Of a stretch of 20,183 bases of DNA, positions 7,594-14,049 are shown in pieces. Positions within the stretch are counted from its first letter, which is position 1. Every line of letters starts with the position of its first letter. A model generated the notes under the pieces. It searched no databases and was not told the DNA's origin. It saw nothing but the letters and a program-made list of their open reading frames with translations. The position numbers and the translations under genes are program-made. Source of the DNA: a virus; the IMG/VR virus record IMGVR_UViG_3300009183_000451, positions 1 through 20,183 of that record; one strand, given 5' to 3'.

Positions 7594-9603
7594 TTAAAAC
7601 GGAAATACATCTCGTATTTCGTATAAAGTTTGTTTTTGTTCAATCCTTTGCGCAAATTTTGATTTGCTTGAGGCAATTAACGTGTAACCACTTGCCATCG
7701 TCGCATCAAATTTAGTTGTTTTATTAATATCAAACATCAACCAATCCTTTAAAAGATTTATAAAAATTACTTTATGTACATTGTCTGTTACATAAGCTTC
7801 AATCTCTTCAGCTATTTGCTGATGCGTTTTAACTGTAGCCGATATCCCATATTTATTGGCCCCCGGCATCTTTGTTAAAAACCTATCATAACCCCTATAT
7901 TCAAAGTATTTAATTAACCCTACCTTATTGTCTTCTGGAAGTATTTTACATCCAAAGAAATGAGCAAGCTTAATTATATCTTCATAAAATATTTCCGCTT
8001 TTTCTGGGCGATTTAAATATTCTACTAAAAACGTTTCACTCAATTCATCCATGGCATCAAACTTACGATAAACATAAGCCGCCCCATCAGATCTATTTGT
8101 TCCAGTTGTAATACTATGATCAAAAGGATCGGATCCAATTGCATACTTCCTATCACTATCCGGTTCCTTTTTGCTTCCGTATTGCTTTACCTGGTTGTAA
8201 AAATCTGTGTCAAAAGGATTAACCTTTTTGTGAACAAGAAACTTTCCATTAGATGTTTCCTTAAAAACAACCCTGGTATCTCGTTCTCCTTTTTCCCACA
8301 TGAATTCACCTTGCAAATATAATTCTTTTTTATCAATCCATGATATACTTTCTATTTGTCTATTTAAAGACATCGCATCAAATAAACAACTCTCTGCTTC
8401 GCTAAAAAACGCTTCCTCAATAGTAAATGGATTCTTTCGTATATAAGACGCTAGTGCTCTATGATCCGACTCAAGAGCCTCCCTTGCATTTATGTAATAT
8501 TCTTTTGCCTTCTCTTCGTCACCATATCCAAACTTGTCATAGAACAAAGTCTTATAGGCAGGCATAAAGTATTGGTACAATCCAGACATCGTTCTTCCAT
8601 TGCCATCCCTGACAGATTGGTTTGAGGCTTGCCATAAATTCTTAAATGACTCGCCACCGTCTTCCATCTCCTCAACAGTTGTGGTATAGAGAGCCTTGCC
8701 AATTATCATTTCTTCTTGTTGCAAACAGAATTGAACAACCTGGTGTCTATCGTATACGTTTACATTCTTTGTTTTACCCGCTTCATCAGCAAGGTATCTA
8801 TGTAACTTTGTCCCATCATAAGCAAACTTGTCAGCAGATTTAAATGTAATCATTGACTCTAACTCAACCTTTTTTTCAAAATCAAAATCTGCAGCACCCC
8901 TTTTATTTGTTTTAAAGAAACGAAGTTCCCCCTTAGGTGTCATTCCTTTTTCAGTATCGTATATTGGTACAAAAAAATCAGGTAAGTATTTAAACGGCAT
9001 TACAACTCCCTTGGCAAATACGTTATCTCTTGCATCATCAAAAGTCTTGCTTTGAATCCCTGCATTCTTATTCTTACTTCTAGACGTTAACTCAAATAAG
9101 AAAGCTCCTGCCCTCATAGTTTTTCCTTGACGACGCTTTGTTACCTCAATCATCCCTAAGCATACCGGATCTTGCATACAGTACTCTAAAAAATAAAAGA
9201 AATGCAAATCAGTCATCCTAAAATCAGGATACCCCACATCAATCTTCCAGTGAACCAAATAAAAATAATGCAATCCAGTAACATAAGTCCCTTTGCCATT
9301 ATTCATAAACCAAAATCCATTAAGTCTTCTGTCCCATTCTTGATTACGATATGATTGTAATTCAGGATTGTAGTAATCGGGATTAGATTTTTGTGCCAAG
9401 ATTTCTTTCTTACGCTTAAGCTCGTAATCTGCTGGCGGGATAGGACGCTCCCAGTATTGGTATGCAGGTTTTGCAGAACGTTGAATAATATCCCTAGTCT
9501 CCCATTCGTTAGTTACAATATTCCAAACAACTCCATTAGGAGCAAGATTAACAGTTATCCCATTAATCTCAATCTCCCTATTTCTTTTATGTTTACGATA
9601 CAT
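7594..9603 (-). CDS. terL: Terminase large subunit (packaging ATPase and nuclease)
   Basis: This 669-residue packaging motor protein has both expected domains. ATPase: Walker A-like TKRRQGKT (155-162), Walker B with acidic pair in HRYLADEAGK (268-277), and a coupling motif LYTTTVEE (305-312). RNase H-like nuclease: YAIGSDPFD with D492, a second acidic site near FLVEYL (E528), the PEDNKVG segment (556-562) and KFDATMASGY with D633. The N-terminal 100 residues are an aromatic-rich extension (AYQYWERPIPPADY) seen in large-terminase groups of Bacteroidota phages as I recall. It starts one base after the stop of the preceding small gene and ends two bases before the portal start, so these three genes form one operon. 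It would act at the portal vertex, cutting concatemers and driving DNA into the prohead. Confidence 0.93.
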   Translation of the reverse strand: MYRKHKRNREIEINGITVNLAPNGVVWNIVTNEWETRDIIQRSAKPAYQYWERPIPPADYELKRKKEILAQKSNPDYYNPELQSYRNQEWDRRLNGFWFMNNGKGTYVTGLHYFYLVHWKIDVGYPDFRMTDLHFFYFLEYCMQDPVCLGMIEVTKRRQGKTMRAGAFLFELTSRSKNKNAGIQSKTFDDARDNVFAKGVVMPFKYLPDFFVPIYDTEKGMTPKGELRFFKTNKRGAADFDFEKKVELESMITFKSADKFAYDGTKLHRYLADEAGKTKNVNVYDRHQVVQFCLQQEEMIIGKALYTTTVEEMEDGGESFKNLWQASNQSVRDGNGRTMSGLYQYFMPAYKTLFYDKFGYGDEEKAKEYYINAREALESDHRALASYIRKNPFTIEEAFFSEAESCLFDAMSLNRQIESISWIDKKELYLQGEFMWEKGERDTRVVFKETSNGKFLVHKKVNPFDTDFYNQVKQYGSKKEPDSDRKYAIGSDPFDHSITTGTNRSDGAAYVYRKFDAMDELSETFLVEYLNRPEKAEIFYEDIIKLAHFFGCKILPEDNKVGLIKYFEYRGYDRFLTKMPGANKYGISATVKTHQQIAEEIEAYVTDNVHKVIFINLLKDWLMFDINKTTKFDATMASGYTLIASSKSKFAQRIEQKQTLYEIRDVFPF

Positions 9604-9604
9604 A

Positions 9605-10165
9605 CTATAAATTAGCTATAGACTCAGGTGTAATATTCATTATATCACTTTTCTTTTCTTTATTATCTCCAAAGATTTTATCTTCATAAGCATCAATCCT
9701 TTTTATAATTGAATCGCACTCATTCATTAACTTACTTTTAATCTCAAGAGCTTGCAATTTATCCTTATCATTTTTAAAATTAACAATAGGTGTTAACAAT
9801 TCTTGTTGGTACTGCCATAATACTTCCTCGTTAGCCGTCAATATAGCCCATACCTTGGACGATTGGAACCTTAGATAGGAGTTTATATACCCCAGTATAT
9901 TATCGTGGCTTAAATCAAAGATTTTATCAGTAGCTGTTTTTAATTCAGCCATCTCAGCACACTCCTCTTTTCTTAAGTTAATGTCAGGGATCTTTAATCT
10001 CATAGGAGATTTTAAATCATACAACAAAACAACGTATTTAATAATAGGTACCTCAGAAATATTAATGCTTCCAAAGATTTGCTTAACCATAACATTGTTT
10101 TGAAAATTCTTGTCGTTAATAGGTAACGCTAAATCATCAAATTCTTTTTGCGTAAATGTTGCCAT
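9605..10165 (-). CDS. Unknown protein in small-terminase position (186 aa)
   Basis: This 186-residue, largely helical protein is encoded immediately before the large terminase gene with one base between stop and start. The C-terminal half is charged and helical (NDKDKLQALEIKSKLMNECDSIIKRI), compatible with an oligomerisation region. I cannot identify a clear helix-turn-helix. Its place suggests a small terminase subunit that recognises viral DNA for packaging, but sequence alone does not show this; small terminases diverge strongly. Upstream, within 40 bp of its start, is a GC-rich patch (10184-10201), then an AT-rich and iteron region, which together make a plausible DNA recognition zone for this protein. 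No close promoter matches the TAnnTTTG consensus, so transcription may come from the GroES promoter. Confidence 0.8.
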   Translation of the reverse strand: MATFTQKEFDDLALPINDKNFQNNVMVKQIFGSINISEVPIIKYVVLLYDLKSPMRLKIPDINLRKEECAEMAELKTATDKIFDLSHDNILGYINSYLRFQSSKVWAILTANEEVLWQYQQELLTPIVNFKNDKDKLQALEIKSKLMNECDSIIKRIDAYEDKIFGDNKEKKSDIMNITPESIANL

Positions 10166-10183
10166 AATGTGTTTATTTTTTTA

Positions 10184-10201
10184 GCGGGCGCCGGCGGACC
10201 G
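10184..10201. other. GC-rich island, candidate cohesive-end (cos) site
   Basis: GCGGGCGCCGGCGGACCG is an 18-bp, almost pure G+C stretch in an otherwise AT-rich region. It contains the palindromes CGCCGGCG and GGCGCC and lies about 20 bp upstream of the gene in small-terminase position. GC-rich cohesive ends just before terminase genes are known in lambda-like phages. This is an inference; there is no direct evidence of cutting. Confidence 0.3.
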
Positions 10202-10261
10202 TAATCCCTTCTTTTTTTTCTTTTTCACTAAGGAAAAAATTCTTTTTCCTTTTTTTGAAAA

Positions 10262-10434
10262 TAATTGATAATATATTTTTTATTATTAAATCTATTATTA
10301 TATTCTATTATTATGTGGTGAGATCTAGAGGGAGGGTGTAGTGAGATCTAGAGGGAGGGTATGCCTAAATCTCACTAGGGGGTATAGTGAGTTCTCACTA
10401 GGGGGTATGCCTAAATCTCACTAGGGGGGTACCC
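10262..10434. repeat. Iteron array with AT-rich 13-mers (second origin-like locus)
   Basis: Positions 10262-10314 are nearly all A/T and contain two 13-base repeats, TCTATTATTATAT (10291-10303) and TCTATTATTATGT (10304-10316). From 10315 five related units follow with about 23-bp period: two near-identical 23-mers (10315-10337 and 10338-10360), then three units carrying CTCACTAGGGG (at 10371, 10394 and 10417). A perfect 25-bp direct repeat occupies 10358-10382 and 10404-10428. The central unit contains the inverted repeat TAGTGAG-TT-CTCACTA. AT-rich 13-mers beside iterons are the classical layout of an iteron origin. The same cassette occurs inverted inside the initiator gene (18188-18345). 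The last unit overlaps the 3' end of the GroES-like gene. Confidence 0.75.
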
Positions 10435-11082
10435 CATTCTTTTACCTAAAATATCCTCTTGGCGTACCGTGTAGTAGTCTTTTCCTTCAATCTTATTTTT
10501 GAAGTGTGCATTTTTTGCAAGAATAATTTCATCATTTTGTTTTACCTCAAGTTCATTTTCTCCAATAAATGGTTTTCCAATAAATTTTAATTTTGCAACC
10601 CTAATTGATGAAGTTTTATGCAAACTCATTACAATTCCTGAAGTACTTACTGTTGCATTTATCTTTTTCGAAAGTACCTCCACCTGATTATATTCATTCT
10701 CCTGCTCAACCACTTCTTCGCAAAGTGTCCATGCGCCAACAGGTATAATACAACTATCCCTAACAGAACAAAAAATCCAATAATAAGGTACTTTATAATA
10801 GTTCCCATAAATGCAATTTGTTTCATTGTTTGTTACTAAGTAATGAAAATAAATTTTATCCCCAACTCTTACCTCTTTCTCAATTTCAAATCCGTTCTCG
10901 TTTATGCATTTTCCTTCAGGTACCGCGATGACAGTACCATAGATTTTAGCATGATGTGTGGGGTTGAATAATGGATCAATATGAAGTTTCATACTACCAT
11001 ATTCTATAGTGTCTTCTAACGCAGAATCTACCCTAACTATGACAGTGTTTACGGGTGACTGCTTAAGCTCGTATGTAAGCAT
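10411..11082 (-). CDS. Tandem-domain GroES-like co-chaperonin
   Basis: The 223-residue protein looks like two GroES-type beta-barrels in one chain. Domain 1 (about 10-120) has VIVRVD, IYGTVIAVPEG (48-57) and VRVGDKIYFHY (71-81). Domain 2 (about 135-215) has TSGIVMSLH, a shortened loop, VKQNDEIILAKNAHF (180-194), then GKDYYTVRQEDILGK (200-214), the typical GroES ending. In GroES the segment before the VGD-like turn closes the dome and a mobile loop binds GroEL. Phage co-chaperonins such as T4 gp31 adapt host GroEL for capsid protein folding. Here the gene is the first of the leftward block that contains the capsid genes. Its promoter is at about 11109-11116. The match is by pattern only; the second domain is more convincing than the first. 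Confidence 0.72.
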   Translation of the reverse strand: MLTYELKQSPVNTVIVRVDSALEDTIEYGSMKLHIDPLFNPTHHAKIYGTVIAVPEGKCINENGFEIEKEVRVGDKIYFHYLVTNNETNCIYGNYYKVPYYWIFCSVRDSCIIPVGAWTLCEEVVEQENEYNQVEVLSKKINATVSTSGIVMSLHKTSSIRVAKLKFIGKPFIGENELEVKQNDEIILAKNAHFKNKIEGKDYYTVRQEDILGKRMGYPPSEI

Positions 11083-11108
11083 TTTATTATTTGTTTGGTT
11101 TGTAAACT

Positions 11109-11116
11109 CAAAGATA
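11109..11116 (-). promoter_or_regulatory. -7 promoter element of the GroES-like gene and leftward block
   Basis: The minus strand reads TATCTTTG, matching TAnnTTTG, 26 nt before the ATG. The leader ends CAAACAAATAATAAAATG, identical to that of the HNH gene. There is no TTTG at the expected -33 position, so an activator may be needed, or the promoter may be weak. Confidence 0.6.
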
Positions 11117-11254
11117 TACTATAAAAAGTAATTTTCATAGCGTAAGCTTATGAGTCAAAGGTTATGGATTAAAACGCACGGGAGCCAAGCCAAAAGAAGA
11201 AACGCAAAAAAAATACTGGGTGGCATTACCTTTTTGAATCCAAAATCCTAATTT

Positions 11255-11575
11255 CCAGGTCCTAGAGCGTGTTTTCCTAAAGCATAAATATGTTGAAACA
11301 TATATTTTTTCCATAGATCTAATTTTCTCCAGGATAACAATCCAAAAAACAAAAACGCTCCCAAAATTTATGCGGGAAAATAAACGCGGAAAGGGGCTAC
11401 GCTCCAGGACGTCTATACGCTTCACATATCACCATTTACCAGGGACCTAAGATAAATCTATTCACCAGGTAAAAACCCAGGTAAAACAATCACCAGGAAG
11501 AAGGTCCAGGAAGATAAAACCCAGGGAATAAATACCAGGTTAAAACCAGGTTTTGTCCAGGAAGCATTTACCAGG
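11255..11575 (+). repeat. Strand-biased CCAGG pentamer array in the divergent control region
   Basis: CCAGG starts at 11255, 11329, 11404, 11439, 11465, 11477, 11493, 11506, 11521, 11535, 11546, 11557 and 11571. All 13 are CCAGG on the plus strand and none is CCTGG. From 11465 on, the spacing is 11-16 bp. Frequent extensions are ACCAGGTAAAA and GTCCAGGAAG. The stretch 11083-11728 contains no convincing gene; besides this array it holds promoters and the TTTCGTCGA repeats. Confidence 0.85.
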
Positions 11576-11627
11576 TAAAACGTGGAAAATCATATAACTT
11601 TTTTAAGAATTCATTGTGTTCTCATTT

Positions 11628-11669
11628 TTTCGTCGACACAATTACCCTATTTCGTCGAGATTATTTTTG
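11628..11669 (+). promoter_or_regulatory. Early promoter region with direct repeat TTTCGTCGA
   Basis: TTTCGTCGA occurs at 11628-11636 and 11650-11658, 22 bp apart (two helical turns). The second copy is followed three bases later by TATTTTTG (11662-11669), which matches TAnnTTTG. There is no TTTG at -33, but the first repeat lies just upstream of that region. This arrangement fits a regulator binding over the promoter of the rightward genes. Confidence 0.45.
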
Positions 11670-11728
11670 ATATAAAACCGTTTTTGCCTTGTTTCGAAAT
11701 ATCATTTAAACAAAAAAATATCTTAATT

Positions 11729-11914
11729 ATGAAAAAGGTCCAAACATTATTTCAATCAATTTTATTTATCCTATCATTTTTAGCCTTAGGGCAAATTTTT
11801 TATTTATTATTAACTAGAAAATACGATAGCGAGAATTTAATAGCTATCCTAGTTTTTTCTTTTCCCGTTTTATTATCATTTATATTTTCAGGTAGTTTAC
11901 TTATTAAAAAATAA
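11729..11914 (+). CDS. Small two-helix membrane protein (61 aa)
   Basis: I choose the ATG at 11729 (MKKVQTLFQS) because it follows an A-rich leader (TTAAACAAAAAAATATCTTAATT) like other starts here; an in-frame ATG at 11582 would add a poorly composed extension and run through the operator and promoter. Residues about 9-28 and 36-58 are two hydrophobic membrane segments joined by a polar turn (TRKYDSEN). The protein ends in Lys-Lys. It is the first gene of the rightward run. Its function is unknown; early phage membrane proteins of this size often affect the host envelope or exclude other phages, but that is only a suggestion. Confidence 0.65.
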   Translation: MKKVQTLFQSILFILSFLALGQIFYLLLTRKYDSENLIAILVFSFPVLLSFIFSGSLLIKK

Positions 11915-11941
11915 TCCTTTAATCCTTAAAAATTTACAAAC

Positions 11942-12226
11942 ATGAAAAAGCCCAAAAATCAAATCTTTAATTTAATGAAGTCAAACGAAGCTTTTAATCC
12001 GTATTTATGGATATTAAAAGACGCGGAAAACTTAAGAGAGCTGAGGAGCTCAATAGCTTATAACTATTCGAAATATACATGTTTAAAACGCCAGGACCAT
12101 TTAGGACGAAAGCATTTTTTAGGTGAAGTATATTTTACTGATGCGGATATGATTAAACGACGTTTATTTATGCTTGAGCAAATTGCTCAGGAATTTGGAT
12201 ATGACATAAACCGTTTAACCTGGTAA
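11942..12226 (+). CDS. Unknown early protein (94 aa)
   Basis: I do not recognise it. It is a basic, soluble protein rich in Arg, Lys, Tyr and Phe (YNYSKYTCLKRQDHLGRKHF), with a helical C-terminal part containing FTDADMIKRRLFMLEQIAQEFG. The start is preceded by the A-rich leader TTAAAAATTTACAAAC. Its stop lies two bases before the start of the next tiny gene, so the two are translated from one message. The basic character could fit nucleic acid binding, but no motif supports a specific role. Confidence 0.75.
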   Translation: MKKPKNQIFNLMKSNEAFNPYLWILKDAENLRELRSSIAYNYSKYTCLKRQDHLGRKHFLGEVYFTDADMIKRRLFMLEQIAQEFGYDINRLTW

Positions 12227-12228
12227 TT

Positions 12229-12324
12229 ATGGAAGCATTAATAATATTTTTAGCGTCTTTTTACTTATCATTTATCTATCTATTTGCCTGGAATTATAAC
12301 CAGGATAAAACCCCAAAAAAATGA
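12229..12324 (+). CDS. Tiny single-helix membrane protein (31 aa)
   Basis: This short frame begins at ATG 12229 (MEALIIFLASFYLSF) and ends at 12324. Residues 3-21 are a single hydrophobic segment with an aromatic end (FAWNY), followed by a short polar tail (NQDKTPKK). The start is two bases after the previous stop, and the stop overlaps the next ATG as ATGA, the coupling expected of a real gene. Its function is unknown. Confidence 0.55.
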   Translation: MEALIIFLASFYLSFIYLFAWNYNQDKTPKK

Positions 12325-12515
12325 AAAATTACCGTTTAACTTTTAAAGACATTTACAGCGACGTTCTTTACACGTCAATAATTCAAGCTAAGTCAATACG
12401 CGGGGCTGTTCAGCGCTCCAGGAAGCTAGGACCTTTGGAATATGTTTCCAGGTCCATTACAAGCCTAGAATCTGAATTTAATTTAAAACTTGACAAAATA
12501 GAATTTAATTATTAA
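12321..12515 (+). CDS. Unknown small early protein (64 aa)
   Basis: This basic 64-residue protein is translationally coupled (ATGA) to the tiny membrane gene before it. It shows a beta-like start (MKNYRLTFKDIYSDVLYTS) and a basic helix (IRGAVQRSRKLG). This resembles small phage proteins that modify host enzymes, but there is no identifiable family. CCAGG occurs twice in the coding sequence (12418 and 12448), part of the local enrichment. Confidence 0.7.
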   Translation: MKNYRLTFKDIYSDVLYTSIIQAKSIRGAVQRSRKLGPLEYVSRSITSLESEFNLKLDKIEFNY

Positions 12516-12543
12516 TCCAATCATTTTAAACAAAAAAAATCAT

Positions 12544-13290
12544 ATGAAAACTATCATAGCACCCAACGGAAACAAATTGCAAATTTCAAATAATCTTTTG
12601 AGCAAAGGGGATACCAATGCAAAACTGATTAAAAACTTTTTAGAGTCGCATATTTTATACCTTAACCCCTGGAAGCAAAATTCACTAAGTATTAATCTTT
12701 GTGCCGGGGCTTCCGATAATTGTATTCAGGTATGTATTTATACTACCGGACGCGGAGTAATGGCACCAGTCCAGGAAGGAAGGACGCGACGGACTGAGCT
12801 TTATATTCAGCATAGAAATTACTTTTTAAACATGCTATTAAATGAATTAACGAAGCTTAACAAAAAAGCTTTAAGGGAAGGTAAACAAATTGCAGTCAGG
12901 TTAAATGGAACGTCGGACCTGGATTTTATAGCTATCCTTAAAAACCGTTTTAATATCAATATCATGGACGCGTTTCCTGGACTTGAATTCTATGATTACA
13001 CAAAGATTCTAGGTAAGGTAAAAAAATACGCGGGGACCAGGTATAAATTAACTTTTTCGCGTAGTGAGACAAACGAATTGGAGTGCATAGAAGCTTTAAA
13101 CCTGGGCGCTCCCATTTCCGTAGTTTTCGACGACAAAAAGCCCATGCCTAGTATTTATTTAGGGGCTAAGGTTATTGACGGGGACCTAGCCGACGACATT
13201 ATGCTAACTGCTGAACCTGGAACGATTATAGGCTTAAGGGCTAAAGGGAAAGCGCGCAAAGATAAAACGAGCGGATTCGTAGTAATTTAA
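12544..13290 (+). CDS. gp88-like phage protein
   Basis: The 248-residue protein matches the pattern I recall for the phage 'gene product 88' family: an N-terminal SKGDTNAKL, then a cysteine cluster LCAGASDNCIQVCI (C53, C60, C64), RTELYIQHRNYFLNMLLNEL (83-102), IAVRLNGTSDLDF (116-128), and a C-terminal EPGTIIGLRAKGKARKD (224-240) with FVV at the end. The family is common in phages of diverse hosts and its biochemical role is not established. The Cys-X6-Cys-X3-Cys spacing suggests a metal site. It lies in the early region, is preceded by an A-rich leader (TTTTAAACAAAAAAAATCAT) and is followed by the hairpin at 13306-13331. CCWGG sites are dense within it. Confidence 0.8.
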   Translation: MKTIIAPNGNKLQISNNLLSKGDTNAKLIKNFLESHILYLNPWKQNSLSINLCAGASDNCIQVCIYTTGRGVMAPVQEGRTRRTELYIQHRNYFLNMLLNELTKLNKKALREGKQIAVRLNGTSDLDFIAILKNRFNINIMDAFPGLEFYDYTKILGKVKKYAGTRYKLTFSRSETNELECIEALNLGAPISVVFDDKKPMPSIYLGAKVIDGDLADDIMLTAEPGTIIGLRAKGKARKDKTSGFVVI

Positions 13291-13305
13291 TTAATCAATT
13301 CACCA

Positions 13306-13331
13306 GGTCCAGGGGCTAAACTTCCTGGACC
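13306..13331 (+). promoter_or_regulatory. Hairpin just upstream of gene 13347
   Basis: GGTCCAGG and CCTGGACC form a perfect 8-bp stem around the loop GGCTAAACTT. It lies 15 nt before an ATG. The loop resembles the CTAAAAT loop of two other hairpins (13684-13714 and 17668-17684). There is no T tract after it, so a role in RNA stability, processing or protein binding is more likely than termination. Confidence 0.6.
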
Positions 13332-13346
13332 ATAAATAAACCAAAT

Positions 13347-13694
13347 ATGAAAAACGAAATAGAAATTTTGCAAAGTAAACTAGTAGAATTTGAAGCTAGG
13401 GAACAAAGATTAAGGAAGCTAGTCCAGGACCTAGTCCAGGTAACAAGCTACGAGAACTACCAGGAAACGAACGAGGAAACGGACGAAGTTACTACCTGGA
13501 AGCTAGGAGAAATTTATTTCAATTTAACGGATTTAGCTATCTGCGATTTTGACGAAGCTAGGGACCAAATGATTTCTAGGGACATGGACGCGGACGACAT
13601 ACTAGGAAGCAACCTAGATTTAATCACTACTTTCCAGGACTACATTAGCCCAATCCTAAACGAATTAAATTATTTGACGGAAGAAATTCCCTAG
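13347..13694 (+). CDS. Acidic coiled-coil protein, unknown (115 aa)
   Basis: Residues 1-33 form a probable coiled coil (IEILQSKLVEFEAREQRLRK), followed by a strongly acidic region with DEVTTWKLGEIYFNLTDLAI and DEARDQMISRDMDADDILG. The protein is acidic overall, like many small phage proteins that mimic DNA or inhibit host enzymes, but no family is recognised. Its stop codon lies inside the left arm of the hairpin at 13684-13714. The coding sequence contains CCWGG sites at 13424, 13436, 13460, 13495 and 13634, and repeated AGCTAGG-type words, so base use differs from genes farther right. Confidence 0.75.
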   Translation: MKNEIEILQSKLVEFEAREQRLRKLVQDLVQVTSYENYQETNEETDEVTTWKLGEIYFNLTDLAICDFDEARDQMISRDMDADDILGSNLDLITTFQDYISPILNELNYLTEEIP

Positions 13695-13714
13695 GCTAAA
13701 ATCCTAGGGAATTT
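13684..13714 (+). promoter_or_regulatory. Perfect 12-bp hairpin over a stop codon, loop CTAAAAT
   Basis: AAATTCCCTAGG (13684-13695) pairs perfectly with CCTAGGGAATTT (13703-13714) around the loop CTAAAAT. It overlaps the stop codon of the 115-residue gene. No T run follows on the plus strand (next bases CCGCTCTCAAC), so it is not a standard terminator. The same loop and closing AGG/CCT pairs occur at 17668-17684. Confidence 0.75.
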
Positions 13715-13774
13715 CCGCTCTCAACAATACTAACCCAATCGCAAAAATAAATCAATCAATTAAATAATTTGAAA

Positions 13775-14047
13775 ATGAAAAACCAAATAAAAGATTTAAG
13801 TAATTTCTCAGACATGGAATTATTAAATGAACTAGAGAAACGCGGGCATTATGTGGAAGACACGCCGAGCGTTATCGATGTAGAAGTCGCCATGAGTTTA
13901 TACGGAATAGGATACAATGAACTCAAGTTTAATGAGAAGCATGAAATCCTAATGACTGCAGTCAAGAAATCAAAACTTTCAAAAACTAGTGTTTTCGATC
14001 AAATGAGTATAGAATTAGAAAATTGGATATCATATATTAAAAACTAA
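13775..14047 (+). CDS. Unknown early protein (90 aa)
   Basis: I place the start at the ATG at 13775 (MKNQIKDLSNF); an in-frame TTG two codons upstream is less likely. Acidic N-terminal helix (SDMELLNELEKRGHYVED), then a soluble helical region ending in LENWISYIKN. The DLSNFSDMELLNELEKRG element is a motif I associate with small proteins of Bacteroidota phages, but no function is known to me. The gene lies two bases before the next gene. Confidence 0.72.
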   Translation: MKNQIKDLSNFSDMELLNELEKRGHYVEDTPSVIDVEVAMSLYGIGYNELKFNEKHEILMTAVKKSKLSKTSVFDQMSIELENWISYIKN

Positions 14048-14049
14048 TA

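Noticed and set aside
10230-10251. AAGGAAAAA/TTTTTCCTT hairpin followed by T run on plus strand
   Set aside because: It is almost only A-T pairs, and there is no rightward gene to terminate; on the minus strand it has no T tail. It may be just part of the AT-rich zone.
10315-10434. CRISPR array
   Set aside because: Unit spacing is about 23 bp without unique spacers, and no cas gene is present; the units are iterons.
11162-11425. Minus-strand 87-codon frame in the divergent control region
   Set aside because: It has no A-rich leader or promoter, its composition is unlike its neighbours (Trp, Arg and Phe from repeat DNA) and it runs through the CCAGG array.
11582-11728. Upstream extension of the first rightward gene from ATG 11582
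   Set aside because: It would translate through the TTTCGTCGA repeats and the -7 element; the ATG at 11729 has the typical leader and a clean membrane protein start.
13769-13774. TTG start for the 90-residue gene
   Set aside because: An ATG follows two codons later after the usual A-rich context; TTG adds only two residues.
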